Of a stretch of DNA of 64,000 bases, positions 16,404 to 26,193 are shown in pieces. Below the pieces are notes generated by a model. The model ran no database searches, was not told the DNA's origin, and worked only from the letters and a program-made list of their open reading frames with translations. The stretch's first letter is position 1. Each line of letters begins with the position of its first letter. Position numbers and translations under genes: made by a program. This DNA is from Duganella aquatilis (GTDB lineage Bacteria > Pseudomonadota > Gammaproteobacteria > Burkholderiales > Burkholderiaceae_D), in the NCBI RefSeq assembly GCF_009674565.1, contig NZ_WKJL01000003.1, forward strand, positions 186,001-250,000, given 5' to 3'.

Positions 16404-17630
16404 TCAATGATGCAAGGCGGCCTTGCCCAGATCCCAGATCGGCAGGAAGATGCCCAGCGCCAGCACCAATACCATGATGCCCAGGAACACAATCAGGATC
16501 GGTTCGATCTGCGCCGACAGGGTTTTCAGCTCGTAATCGACTTCGCGCTCGTACATCTGGGCGATTTCGTCCATCAGCTCGTCGATGGAACCGCTCTCCT
16601 CGCCCACCGCGATCATTTGCAGCACGATGGGCGTGAACACGCTGGCGGCGGTGGCCGTGCGCAGGATGCTTTCGCCGCGCTCGACGCCGTCGCGCATCTG
16701 CTCCACGCGCGCGGTCAGGTAGGCGTTGTCGACTGTCTGCGCCACCACCGACAGCGCCTGCACGATCGGCACGCCGCTGCGGCTGGACAGCGAGAAGCTG
16801 CGCGCAAACCGCGCCAGCGTCGCTTTCAGGATGATTTTTCCGGCCACCGGGATTTTCAGCTTGAACTTGTCCCACTGGTACAGGCCCTTGGGCGTCGCCA
16901 CCCAGGCGCGGAAGCCCCACACCGCGGCCACCAGCCCCACCGCAAACACCGGCCAGTAGCGCACCGAGAAGTTGGAGGTGCCTATTAATATCCGCGTCAT
17001 CAGCGGCAGCTCGGCGTTAAACTTGGAGAACACGCCGACAAAGGCCGGGATCACGAAGATGTTGACCACCACCATGGCGGCGATCATGGCAAACACCACG
17101 AAGCTCGGATAGCGCAGCGCGGTCTTGACCCGCTCGCGCATGTCGCGGTCGAACTCCAGGTGGTCGAACAATCGCAGGAACACTTCCTCCAGCCGCCCGG
17201 TCATCTCGCCCACGCGCACCATCGACAGGTAAAACGGCGTGAACACGTCCGGATGGCGGCGCATGGCGGCCGACAGCTCGCGGCCCGCATCCAGCGACTC
17301 GCGCAGATCCTTGATGACCTTGCCGAACGATTTGCTGACCGCCGATTCCTGCAAGCCCGCCAGCCCGCGCATGATCGGCACGCCGGACTTGAGCAGCGTA
17401 TACATCTGGCGGCTGAACAGCTGCACGTCCATCGACGTGACCTTTTTTTCCAGCAGCTTGGCCCACCAGTTGTCGCCGCCGGCCACCTTCTTGTTGGTGA
17501 CAACGATCTCGATCGGCGTCACGCCGGTATTGAACAGCTGGTCGGCAACGGCGCCGCTGTCGATCGCCTCCAGCACGCCTTGCATCAGCTCGCCGCGCGC
17601 GTTGCGGCCTTTGTATGCGAAGAAAGGCAC
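16404..17630 (-). CDS. mshG: MSHA pilus platform protein MshG (PilC/GspF family)
   Basis: 408 residues with two GspF domains and three membrane segments (about 170-195, 220-240, 375-400). Family motifs: 'FSRQMYTLLKSGVPIMRGL', 'MVRVGEMTGRLEEVFLRL' and its second copy 'VGEESGSIDELMDEIAQMYE'. It forms the inner-membrane platform turned by the MshE ATPase. Start is a GTG at 17630-17628 preceded by GAGGA inside the end of mshE; the gap to mshE is 4 bases, and mshB starts 10 bases downstream. Confidence 0.94.
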   Translation of the reverse strand: MPFFAYKGRNARGELMQGVLEAIDSGAVADQLFNTGVTPIEIVVTNKKVAGGDNWWAKLLEKKVTSMDVQLFSRQMYTLLKSGVPIMRGLAGLQESAVSKSFGKVIKDLRESLDAGRELSAAMRRHPDVFTPFYLSMVRVGEMTGRLEEVFLRLFDHLEFDRDMRERVKTALRYPSFVVFAMIAAMVVVNIFVIPAFVGVFSKFNAELPLMTRILIGTSNFSVRYWPVFAVGLVAAVWGFRAWVATPKGLYQWDKFKLKIPVAGKIILKATLARFARSFSLSSRSGVPIVQALSVVAQTVDNAYLTARVEQMRDGVERGESILRTATAASVFTPIVLQMIAVGEESGSIDELMDEIAQMYEREVDYELKTLSAQIEPILIVFLGIMVLVLALGIFLPIWDLGKAALHH

Positions 17631-17634
17631 GGTC

Positions 17635-19341
17635 TTAGTCCTCGACCTGGTTGCTGATGCGCATCGCTTCCGACACCGTGGTGCGGCCCTGCACCACCAG
17701 CTGCACCGCGTGCCGGCGCAGCGTTTCGCCGGCCATCTGCTGCTGCGCCACCTTCAGGAAGTGGGACGGATCGGGATCGTTGGCCGCGTCCACCACCGCG
17801 CGCGTCATTTCCAGCAATTCGTAGACGCCGGTGCGGCCGCGATAGCCCATGCCGTTGCAGTGCGAGCAGCCCTTGCCGTGGAAGTAGCGCGCCTTGTCGA
17901 CCTTGTCGTTCAGTTCCAGACTCAGCCATTCGCGCTCGGTCGGCGTCGGCTCGTACGGCGTGGTGCAGCTTTCGCAGATCACCCTCACCAGGCGCTGCGC
18001 CAGCACCGCCTGCAGCGAGCTGCCGACCATGTAGCGCGGCACGCCCATGTCCATCAGCCGCAGCGGCGTGCTGACGGCGTCGTTGGTGTGCAGCGTCGAC
18101 AGCACCAGGTGACCGGTCATGGCGGCGCGCAGGCCGATGGCGGCGGTTTCCTGGTCGCGCATCTCGCCGACCAGCACGATGTCCGGGTCTTGCCGCAGCG
18201 CCGAGCGCAGCACGCGGGCGAAGTTGAGGTCGATCTTGTCGTTGACCTGCACCTGGTTGATGCCGGCCAGCCGGTACTCGACCGGATCTTCCACGGTAAT
18301 CAGCTTTTTCTCGACCGAGTTCAGCTCGGACAGCGCGCAATACAGCGTGGTGGTCTTGCCGGAGCCGGTCGGCCCGGTCACCAGCACCAGCCCGTTCGGC
18401 CGCTGGACGATGGCGCGGAACTTCTCCAGCAGGCCGCGCGGCATACCGATCGCGTCCAGCTTCAGCTGCGTGCCGCTCTGGTTCAGTAGACGCATCACCA
18501 CCGATTCGCCGTACTGGGTCGGCATGGTCGAGATACGGACGTCGATGCGCTGGTTCTTCACGCGGACGGCAAAGCGGCCGTCCTGCGGCAAGCGCTTTTC
18601 CGAGATATCCAGGTCCGACATCAGCTTCAGGCGCAAGGCCAGCGACGGCGCGATCTTGATATCGGACTCGGTTTGCAGGTGCAGCACGCCGTCGATGCGG
18701 AAGCGGATCTGCAGCCGGCCTTCCTGCGGCTCGATGTGGATGTCGGAAGCGCGCACCTGCGCCGCGTCGTCAAACACCGATTGCAGCAGCTTGACCACCG
18801 GCGCTTCCTCAAGGTTGGGATTGGCCGCCGCCAGCGCGCCGAAGTCGACCGACACGTCGCCCAGATCCTGCTCCAGCTCGCGCGCCAGGTCGGAAATATC
18901 CTCGGTGCGGCGGTAGATGCGGTCGATCGCCGCCACCACCTCGGTCTCGTTGACCACCGCCAGCTCGATGTCCTGGCGCACGATGCGGGCGATCTCGTCG
19001 TAGGCAAACAGGTCGGTCGGGTCGGACATGCCGACCAGCAGCGAGCCGCGCCGGTCTTCCAGCACCAGCGCGCGGAAGCGGCGCGCCTGGGTTTCCGGCA
19101 GCAGCCGCACGATCTCGGGATTGATGTTGAAGAACTTCAGGTTCAGATACGGGATGTTCAGCTGGCGCGCCAGCGCGCCGGCAATCTGTTCCTCGGTAAC
19201 ATAGCCATTTTCGACAAAGACGCGCCCCAGCTTGCGTCCGCTGCGCTTCTGATCGGCCAGCGCCAGGCCCAGTTGCTCCTCGGAGAGCAGCTTTTGCTGC
19301 ACCAGAATTTCACCCAACCGCACTTTTTCTGGTCTGGACAT
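17635..19341 (-). CDS. mshE: MSHA pilus extension ATPase MshE, c-di-GMP-binding
   Basis: 568 residues from ATG 19341, preceded by AAGGAG. The N-terminus has two tandem MshEN motifs: one starting RLGEILVQ and ending LALADQ (about residues 8-31) and one starting KLGRVFVENG and ending GALARQ. Each spans about 24 residues and matches the known c-di-GMP-binding motif; in the first, the mid-motif Gly is Lys. Then comes a PilB/GspE ATPase: Walker A GPTGSGKTTT, Asp box, 'ALRQDPDIVLVGEMRD', 'TGHLVLSTLHTNDA', and two CxxC pairs (CESC, CSHC) for zinc. It powers pilus extension, probably gated by c-di-GMP. First gene of the MSH locus. Confidence 0.95.
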   Translation of the reverse strand: MSRPEKVRLGEILVQQKLLSEEQLGLALADQKRSGRKLGRVFVENGYVTEEQIAGALARQLNIPYLNLKFFNINPEIVRLLPETQARRFRALVLEDRRGSLLVGMSDPTDLFAYDEIARIVRQDIELAVVNETEVVAAIDRIYRRTEDISDLARELEQDLGDVSVDFGALAAANPNLEEAPVVKLLQSVFDDAAQVRASDIHIEPQEGRLQIRFRIDGVLHLQTESDIKIAPSLALRLKLMSDLDISEKRLPQDGRFAVRVKNQRIDVRISTMPTQYGESVVMRLLNQSGTQLKLDAIGMPRGLLEKFRAIVQRPNGLVLVTGPTGSGKTTTLYCALSELNSVEKKLITVEDPVEYRLAGINQVQVNDKIDLNFARVLRSALRQDPDIVLVGEMRDQETAAIGLRAAMTGHLVLSTLHTNDAVSTPLRLMDMGVPRYMVGSSLQAVLAQRLVRVICESCTTPYEPTPTEREWLSLELNDKVDKARYFHGKGCSHCNGMGYRGRTGVYELLEMTRAVVDAANDPDPSHFLKVAQQQMAGETLRRHAVQLVVQGRTTVSEAMRISNQVED

Positions 19342-19553
19342 AGCGCTCCTTGTCAATTGTCACCAAAACTTGCGGCCATTCTATGACAGATGGCCGTGCG
19401 GAGCGAGCTAAGGTGTCGCTTTCTGCAGACGGAAGCGCGATAGTGTTGCGCCCGTCGTTCAACGCCCGCCGCCTTCCACCGAGATTAAAAGCACATCCGT
19501 ACTTTTTTGATCTAGAATGGCTGTCACGCATATAAAAAGTTGGAGACAGCAGC

Positions 19554-20621
19554 ATGTTCGAAGAATTCATCGGCACCAAGGCGGTATCGTCGCGCCACCA
19601 GTTCGACACCGCCGCCCTCAACGCCTGGCTGCGCCAGCATGTGGCAGGCTACCCGGACGGCGAACTGACGGCCGAGCAATTCAAGGGCGGCCAGTCCAAT
19701 CCCACTTTCAAGCTGAGCGTCGGCGGCCAGCACTATGTGTTGCGCACCAAGCCGGCGCCGGCCGACAAGCTGCTGCCGTCGGCGCACGCCATCGAGCGCG
19801 AATACCGCGTCATGGATGCGCTGCAACAGCACGGCTTCCCCGCCGCCCGCCAATACGCGCTGTGCACCGACGAAGCCGTGATCGGCCGCGCCTTCTACGT
19901 GATGGAGTTCGTCGAAGGCCGCGTGCTGTGGGACCAGTCGCTGCCCGGCATGACGCCGGAGCAACGCGCCGCCATCTACGATGAACTGAACCGCGTCATC
20001 GCCCAGCTGCACACGGTGGACTACGCTGCCATCGGCCTGGCCGACTACGGCAAGCCGGGCAACTACTTCGCGCGCCAGATCGAACGCTGGACCAGGCAAT
20101 ACCTGGCCTCGCAAACCGAAACCATCGAGGCCATGGACCAGCTGATCGCCTGGCTGCCGGCCCACATCCCGCCGGGCGACGACACGGCCATCGTGCATGG
20201 CGACTTCCGCCTCGATAACATGCTGTTCCACCCGACCGAGCCGCGCATCCTGGCGGTGCTGGACTGGGAACTGTCGACGCTGGGCCACCCGTTCGCCGAC
20301 TTCTCCTACCACTGCATGAGCTGGCACATCCCGCCCGGCCAGTTCCGCGGCATCGCCGGCCTGGACCTGCAGGCGCTGGGCATCCCGACCCAGCAGGAAT
20401 ACATCGCCCGCTACGCCGAGCGCACCGGCAAGACCATCCAGCTGGCCGACTTCAATTTCTACCTGGCGTTCAATATGTTCCGCCTGGCGAGCATCATGCA
20501 AGGCATCATGAAGCGCTACGTCGACGGCACCGCCGCCAGCGCCCAGGCGCTGGAATCGGGCAGGATGGCGCGGCCGATGGCCGAACTGGGCTGGGCCTAC
20601 GCCTGCGGCAAACCGATCTGA
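19554..20621 (+). CDS. Phosphotransferase family protein (APH/ACAD10-like)
   Basis: 355 residues of the aminoglycoside-phosphotransferase/choline-kinase fold. Seen: 'FKGGQSNPTFKLSVGGQHYVLR' pattern in the N-lobe, catalytic HGDFRLDNMLFHP (Brenner-type HxDxxxxN) and 'LAVLDWELSTLGHPFADFSY' with the second metal-binding Asp. This subgroup is often fused or adjacent to acyl-CoA dehydrogenases and is thought to act on hydroxyacyl-CoA or similar small molecules; antibiotic resistance is not implied. GGAG precedes the ATG. It stands alone between mshE (divergent) and a hybrid kinase; an acyl-CoA dehydrogenase pair lies 13 kb away. Confidence 0.85.
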   Translation: MFEEFIGTKAVSSRHQFDTAALNAWLRQHVAGYPDGELTAEQFKGGQSNPTFKLSVGGQHYVLRTKPAPADKLLPSAHAIEREYRVMDALQQHGFPAARQYALCTDEAVIGRAFYVMEFVEGRVLWDQSLPGMTPEQRAAIYDELNRVIAQLHTVDYAAIGLADYGKPGNYFARQIERWTRQYLASQTETIEAMDQLIAWLPAHIPPGDDTAIVHGDFRLDNMLFHPTEPRILAVLDWELSTLGHPFADFSYHCMSWHIPPGQFRGIAGLDLQALGIPTQQEYIARYAERTGKTIQLADFNFYLAFNMFRLASIMQGIMKRYVDGTAASAQALESGRMARPMAELGWAYACGKPI

Positions 20622-20701
20622 CGGTGTGGCGTTAAGGTTCGCCCTGGACAAAAGCACTTTCTGAAAACTCCGGCCTCGGCTACTATCGTGCTGCCAGCAC
20701 C

Positions 20702-23700
20702 ATGACCGAGGCCAAGCGCGTGCCAGAAACAAAACGCAAATCCCTGCCATCCATCCGCTCGCAGATCGCGCTGCTGGTGCTGGCTTGCGCGCTGCCCACG
20801 GTGGTCGGCTTCGGCGCCCTGGTCGGCCAGTTCTACACGCGCGAGCGCGACAACCTCAAGGAAGACACCCAGCAGGCCGCGCGCGCGGTGGCCGCCGCCA
20901 TCGACCGCGACCTGGTGCAGAGCGAAGGCGCCGCCACCGCGCTGGCCTCCTCGCCCAGCCTGCGCAGCGGCGACCTGGCGGCGCTGCGCCTGCAGGCCGG
21001 CGCCATGCTCAGTCCGCAATTCCCGGCGTCGCAATTCATCCTGAGCGACCTCACCGGCAAGGCCGCGCTGAACGTCGGCGCGGCGCTGCCCGACACGCTC
21101 AATCCGGTCAACAACGCGCGCCGCCTGGCGCCGCTGTTCGGCCACGGCCGGCCGCAGATGTCGGTGGTGGTGGTGGAAGGCAGCGCCCTGCTGGCGCTCG
21201 ACGTGCCGGTGTTCATCGACAGCCACGTGGCCTACGCCATGACCGCGCTGCTGAAGCCGGACCGCCTGGCGCGCATCATCGCCGATGAGCACATCAGCGC
21301 CGACCAGGCCCTGACCGTGTACGACGGCGACGACAACGTGGTGGCCCAGTACGGCGGCCCGCGCCTGCTGCTGGGCCATGCGGCGACGCCGGCGCTGCGC
21401 GCCTACCTGCACAAGCCGCAGGAAAACCTGCTCGACACCGAAGACGCCAACGGCACGCCGGTCTACCTCGGCCTGAGCCGGGCGCCGGTCAGCGGCGCGG
21501 TGGTGGGCGTGGCCACGCCGCAGTCCAAGGCCTACGAAGAGTTGATGAACGCGGTGGCGCTGATCGCCGCCACAATGATCGCGGTGCTGGCGGCCGGTTT
21601 CTCGCTGGCGTGGGCGGTCGGCGGCCGCATCGCCCGCTCGGTGCGCGAGCTGGTGGCGCCGGCCCAGGCGCTGGCCAGCGGCCGGCCGTTCGCCATGCCG
21701 GCCGCCGCCTTCCGCGAGGCCGACATGGTGGCGCGCGCGCTGGGCGCGGTGGAAGGCGACCTGCGCCGCCATAGCCAGGAGCTGGAAAGCCTGGTCGCCG
21801 AGCGCACCAGCCAGCTGGAAAAGAACCGCACCCAGCTCGAAACGCTGTACGCCACCGCGCCGGTCGGCCTCAGCTACGTCGACGCCGAACTGCGGGTGCT
21901 GCGCATCAACGATTACCTGGCCGCGCTCAACCAGCAGAAAGTGGTGGCGCACCTGGGCCGCCACATCGGCGACATGATCCCCGACCACGCCGTGCGCCGC
22001 AGCGTGCTGGAAGACTACCGCATCGTGCTCAGCAGCGGCAAGCCGCTGACCGGCATCGAACGCAGCGGCCACCCGGCCTCGTCGCCGGACCAGCTGCGCC
22101 ACTGGGTGCTGAGCTATTACCCGCAATTTGGCACCGACGGCAAGATCATCGGCATCACCGCCCTGGTGCTCGACGTCACCGAGCAAAAATACGTGGAGGC
22201 GGAACTGCAACGCTCGCGCCGGCTTCTGAGTTCGGTGGTGGAAAACATCCCGGCGATGATTTTCCTGAAGCGCGCCGACGACCTGCGCTACGACATGTTC
22301 AACCGCCATGGCGCGCAGATGCTGGGCGTCGGCGGCGAGCAAATCATCGGCAAGAACGACTACGATTTCGTGCCCCCCGAGCAGGCGGAAGTCTTCATTG
22401 CCGACGACCGCCGCGTGCTGGCCAGCGCGCCCGGCGTGGTGACCGAGATCGCCGAGGAACCGCTGACCACGCCCGACGGCACCCGCTACCTGACCACCCG
22501 CAAGGTGGCGCTGCGCGACGAGCACGGCATCGCCACCCACGTGCTCGGCTTCTCGCTCGACATCACCGACCGCAAGCAGGCCAAGGAAGTGCTGCGCGCC
22601 ACCGCCGAGCGGCTGGCCGCCAGCGAACACTTCGTGCGCACCGTCACCGACAACCTGCCCGGCATGGTGGCCTACTGGGACGCCGCGCTGCGCTGCCGCT
22701 TCGCCAACCGCTACTTCCTCGAATGGCACGGCCTGAGCCACGAGGCCATCATCGGCGCCCACATGCCGGACGTGGCCGGCGCCGAGGAATACGCCGAGGG
22801 CGCCGCCTACGTGCAGGCGGCGCTGGCCGGCGAGCCGCAGGGCTTTGCCGGCAAATTGCGCTGGCCGTCGGGCGACATCAGCCATACCTGGGTCAATTAC
22901 ATCCCGGATGTCGACGATACGGGAGCAGTAGTCGGTTTCTTTGTGCTAGTCTCCGATGTCACCGAATTAAAGGAAACCGAATTGCACCTGCAGGTCGTCA
23001 ACGAAGAACTGATCCTGGCGCGCGACCGCGCCGAGGCGGCCAGCCGCGCCAAGAGCGAGTTCCTGGCCAATATGAGCCACGAGATCCGCACGCCGATGAA
23101 CGCCATCATCGGCCTGGCGCGGCTGCTGGAGGAAGCGCCGCTGGCGCCGCGCGAACGCGGCTATCTGCACAAGATCCAGTTCGCCACGCAATCGCTGCTC
23201 AGCCTGGTCAACGACGTGCTCGACTTTTCGCGGGTGGAGGCCGGCCAGCTGGTGCTGGAACACGCCAATTTCCACCTGCAGCACATCCTCGACAGCATCA
23301 GCGTCATGCTCAGCGGCAGCGCCTGCGACAAGGGCGTCGAGCTGGTGTTCGACATCGATCCGGCCATGCCGACCGAGCTGGCGGGCGACCCGATGCGGCT
23401 GCAGCAGGTGCTGCTCAACCTGGTCAGCAACGCCATCAAGTTCACCGCCCACGGCGAAGTGGTGCTGACGGTGCGCCCCGCGCCCGGCTCGGCCCGGCCA
23501 GGCGACCAGGCGCTGCTGGTGGAATTCTCGGTGCGCGACACCGGCATCGGCATCGCCCCCGACAAGCAGGCCGGCATCTTCGACGCCTTCTCGCAGGCCG
23601 ACAGCAGCACCAGCCGCCAGTTCGGCGGCGCCGGCCTGGGGTTGGCCATCTGCCGCCAGCTGGCCGACATGATGGGCGGCGCCATCAGCGTCAGCAGCGA

Positions 23701-25261
23701 ACCGGGGCACGGCGCCGAATTCCTGTTCGCCTGCCCGCTGGAATGCAGCGCGCCGCTGGCCGCCGCGCCGGCGCCGTCGGCCACCACCACGCTGTCGGTG
23801 CTGATCGTCGACGACAACGCCAGCGTGCGCAAGGCACTGTATGAAGCCGGCCGTAGCTTCGGCTGGCACACCGCTTGCGCCACCGGCGCCGACCAGGCCC
23901 GCACGCTGCTGCTGGAACGCGCCCGCGCCGCCCGCCCCTACGACCTGCTGCTGCTGGACCAGGACATGCCGGGCGTCGACGGCCCCGCCCTGCTGCAACA
24001 GCTGCCGCCCGACCTGGCCCTGCCGCCGGTGCTGATGATGACCTCGGAGCACCGCGCCGCCGCGCTGGTGCAGCAGGCGGCCACGCTGGGGCTGGCTGGC
24101 GTGCTGGCCAAGCCGGTCAGCCCGGCGCGGCTGCTGGAACGCGTCAGCAGCCTGCTGGCCGGCGACCAGGCGGCCGACGGTCTGCTGGCGCAGCTGGAAC
24201 ACACGCCGCTGCACGGCCGCCTGGCCGGCATGCGCATCCTGCTGGTGGAAGACAACGAAATCAACCAGGAAGTGGCGGAATACATGCTGCTGCACGCCGG
24301 CGCCACGGTGGAGGTGGCGTCCAACGGCCAGCTGGCGGTGGAACTGCTGGCCGCCGCGCCCGAACGCTACGACGTGGTGCTGATGGACGTGCAGATGCCG
24401 GTGATGAACGGCTACGACGCCACCCGCGAAATCCGCCGCCAGGGCCGGCTGACCTTGCCGATCATCGCCATGACCGCCAACGTGCTGGAAGACGACCGCC
24501 GCCGCGCCGCCGAAGCCGGCATGAACGCCCACGTGGCCAAGCCGATCGACGTCGAGGAGCTGATCTCGGTGCTGACGCGGCTGGTGACCATCCGCGACGC
24601 CACCCGCGAGATGGTGGCGCCGGTGCCGGCCAAGGCGCCGCCGCCGACGCCGGCGGCCGCGCTGATGCCGCCGATCTCGCCCTTGCCCGGCATCGACGTC
24701 GAAGCCGCACTGAGCCGGCTGGGCGGCAACTACGACGCCCTCAGCGCCCTGCTCAAGCGCTTCGAGCAATCACAGGGCGGCGCCGTCGGCGAAGTGCGCA
24801 CCCTGCTCGGCGCCGGCCAGCGCCCACAGGCGGCCCAGGTGCTGCACCGCCTGCGCGGCGTGGCCGCCAACCTGGGCGCGGCCGACGTCGCCCGGCTCGC
24901 CGGCGCGGCCGAGGCCGTGCTGCACGACGCCAGCGCCGACACGCTGGCCATGCCGGCCGCGCTGAACCGGCTGGACGAGGCGCTGAATCTGATCGCCCGC
25001 ACCGTCCGCAACCTGGCCGCGCCCCGGCCGGATATTCCTACAAGCAACACTCCCCCTTCTGACTTGGCGCAAAAACTGGCGGAGTTACAAGGTTTGCTTC
25101 AGAATAACAATCTGAAAGCACTGGAACATTTCAAGGCCCTGCGGCCTGCTCTGGCGTCGACCGGGCAAGCGCAGGCCCTGGGAGAAGCCGTGGAAACCCT
25201 CAACTTCAAGGCCGCACGCCAGATGGTGGAAGAAATGTTGCAGCGAAAGGAAAGTGCATGA
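20702..25261 (+). CDS. Giant hybrid sensor histidine kinase with PAS domains, two receivers and Hpt
   Basis: 1519 residues. Order: N-terminal membrane segment (about 20-40), periplasmic sensor region (45-285), second membrane segment ('[20 protein letters not shown]'), HAMP-like linker, three PAS/PAC units (about 380-760), HisKA with [14 protein letters not shown] (His about 793), HATPase with '[20 protein letters not shown]' and '[13 protein letters not shown]', receiver 1 ('[14 protein letters not shown]', acceptor in '[10 protein letters not shown]'), receiver 2 ('[13 protein letters not shown]', '[15 protein letters not shown]', 'VAKPID') and C-terminal Hpt ('[14 protein letters not shown]'). 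The BarA/ArcB-like phosphorelay probably ends on the REC-GGDEF protein encoded next, which overlaps it by four bases (ATGA). Confidence 0.93.
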   Translation: MTEAKRVPETKRKSLPSIRSQIALLVLACALPTVVGFGALVGQFYTRERDNLKEDTQQAARAVAAAIDRDLVQSEGAATALASSPSLRSGDLAALRLQAGAMLSPQFPASQFILSDLTGKAALNVGAALPDTLNPVNNARRLAPLFGHGRPQMSVVVVEGSALLALDVPVFIDSHVAYAMTALLKPDRLARIIADEHISADQALTVYDGDDNVVAQYGGPRLLLGHAATPALRAYLHKPQENLLDTEDANGTPVYLGLSRAPVSGAVVGVATPQSKAYEELMNAVALIAATMIAVLAAGFSLAWAVGGRIARSVRELVAPAQALASGRPFAMPAAAFREADMVARALGAVEGDLRRHSQELESLVAERTSQLEKNRTQLETLYATAPVGLSYVDAELRVLRINDYLAALNQQKVVAHLGRHIGDMIPDHAVRRSVLEDYRIVLSSGKPLTGIERSGHPASSPDQLRHWVLSYYPQFGTDGKIIGITALVLDVTEQKYVEAELQRSRRLLSSVVENIPAMIFLKRADDLRYDMFNRHGAQMLGVGGEQIIGKNDYDFVPPEQAEVFIADDRRVLASAPGVVTEIAEEPLTTPDGTRYLTTRKVALRDEHGIATHVLGFSLDITDRKQAKEVLRATAERLAASEHFVRTVTDNLPGMVAYWDAALRCRFANRYFLEWHGLSHEAIIGAHMPDVAGAEEYAEGAAYVQAALAGEPQGFAGKLRWPSGDISHTWVNYIPDVDDTGAVVGFFVLVSDVTELKETELHLQVVNEELILARDRAEAASRAKSEFLANMSHEIRTPMNAIIGLARLLEEAPLAPRERGYLHKIQFATQSLLSLVNDVLDFSRVEAGQLVLEHANFHLQHILDSISVMLSGSACDKGVELVFDIDPAMPTELAGDPMRLQQVLLNLVSNAIKFTAHGEVVLTVRPAPGSARPGDQALLVEFSVRDTGIGIAPDKQAGIFDAFSQADSSTSRQFGGAGLGLAICRQLADMMGGAISVSSEPGHGAEFLFACPLECSAPLAAAPAPSATTTLSVLIVDDNASVRKALYEAGRSFGWHTACATGADQARTLLLERARAARPYDLLLLDQDMPGVDGPALLQQLPPDLALPPVLMMTSEHRAAALVQQAATLGLAGVLAKPVSPARLLERVSSLLAGDQAADGLLAQLEHTPLHGRLAGMRILLVEDNEINQEVAEYMLLHAGATVEVASNGQLAVELLAAAPERYDVVLMDVQMPVMNGYDATREIRRQGRLTLPIIAMTANVLEDDRRRAAEAGMNAHVAKPIDVEELISVLTRLVTIRDATREMVAPVPAKAPPPTPAAALMPPISPLPGIDVEAALSRLGGNYDALSALLKRFEQSQGGAVGEVRTLLGAGQRPQAAQVLHRLRGVAANLGAADVARLAGAAEAVLHDASADTLAMPAALNRLDEALNLIARTVRNLAAPRPDIPTSNTPPSDLAQKLAELQGLLQNNNLKALEHFKALRPALASTGQAQALGEAVETLNFKAARQMVEEMLQRKESA

Positions 25262-26193
25262 CTTGGACCGACCTGGCCAGGAACGGACGGATACTCGTGG
25301 TCGACGACACCATGGAAAACATCCAGATCCTGCACCATGCGCTGCGCGAAGAACACGAAGTGCTGTTCGCGCTGGACGGCGAGCAAGCCTTGCAGATCGC
25401 CCACGACCAGCAGCCGGACCTGATCCTGCTGGACGCCGTCATGCCCGGCATGGACGGCTACGCGGTGGTGGCGGCGTTGCGCAGCTCGCCGCGGCTGCAG
25501 GACATCCCGGTCATCTTCGTCACCGCGCTGAGCCAGCCGGAAGACGAAACGCGGGCGCTGGAAGCCGGCGCGGTCGACTTCATCAGCAAACCATTCAACG
25601 TGGCGGTGGTGCGGGCGCGCGTGCGCAGCCAGCTGACCATCAAGCGTCAGGGCGACGCCATGCGCGAACTCAGCATGACGGACGGCCTGACCGGCGTCGC
25701 CAACCGCCGCAACTTCAACGACACCGTCGAGGCCGAATGGCGGCGCTGCGCGCGCGCCGGCCTGCCGCTGTCGGTGATCATGATCGACATCGACCACTTC
25801 AAGCTGTACAACGACCACTACGGCCACCAGGCCGGCGACGCCTGCCTGCAGCAAGTGAGCGCCGCCATGAAGCGCTGCGCCACGCGGCCGCAGGACATGC
25901 TGGCGCGCTACGGCGGCGAGGAATTCATCCTGCTGCTGCCGCAGGAAGGCGCCGACGGCACCGAAGTGGTGGCCAACCGCATCCTGGAGGAAGTGCGCAA
26001 GCTCGACATTCCGCACGCCGCCTCGCTGACGGCGCCGCACGTCAGCGTCAGCATGGGCCTGGCCACCGCACTGCCGCCGCTCGAAGGCTACGATCCCAGC
26101 CCGCTGATTCGCATCGCCGACAACAACCTCTACCGCGCCAAGCAGACCGGCCGCAACCGCTATTGCATCAGTCTGGAGAGCGCGGAGCGTTGA
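25258..26193 (+). CDS. Response regulator diguanylate cyclase (REC-GGDEF)
   Basis: 311 residues. N-terminal receiver: 'ILVVDDTMENIQIL', phosphoacceptor in 'LILLDAVMPGMDGYAV', Lys in 'FISKPFNVAV'. C-terminal GGDEF: 'MTDGLTGVANRRNFNDTVEA' and active site 'YGGEEFILLLP', preceded at five residues by RPQD, a correct RxxD inhibitory site. It should make c-di-GMP from GTP upon phosphorylation and be feedback-inhibited. The ATG overlaps the stop of the giant hybrid kinase (ATGA), which strongly suggests the kinase is its cognate input. Its 3' end overlaps the convergent flavoprotein gene by 26 bases. Confidence 0.95.
   Translation: MTWTDLARNGRILVVDDTMENIQILHHALREEHEVLFALDGEQALQIAHDQQPDLILLDAVMPGMDGYAVVAALRSSPRLQDIPVIFVTALSQPEDETRALEAGAVDFISKPFNVAVVRARVRSQLTIKRQGDAMRELSMTDGLTGVANRRNFNDTVEAEWRRCARAGLPLSVIMIDIDHFKLYNDHYGHQAGDACLQQVSAAMKRCATRPQDMLARYGGEEFILLLPQEGADGTEVVANRILEEVRKLDIPHAASLTAPHVSVSMGLATALPPLEGYDPSPLIRIADNNLYRAKQTGRNRYCISLESAER

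Noticed and set aside
19342..19553. Sigma-54 or other strong promoter for the MSH locus
   Set aside because: No GG-N10-GC pair with proper context and only a weak TAGAAT without a -35; the real mshE promoter is not identified.
19554..20621. Aminoglycoside resistance gene
   Set aside because: The protein shares the APH fold but belongs by sequence style to the acyl-CoA-dehydrogenase-associated group and has no resistance context.
20597..22885. Long antisense reading frame (762 codons) over the giant hybrid kinase gene, and similar ones such as 45203-48898 (+) and 22967-24769 (-)
   Set aside because: They lie opposite or out of frame with clear kinase domains and are Ala/Arg/Gly/His-rich, as expected from the GC-rich codon shadow.
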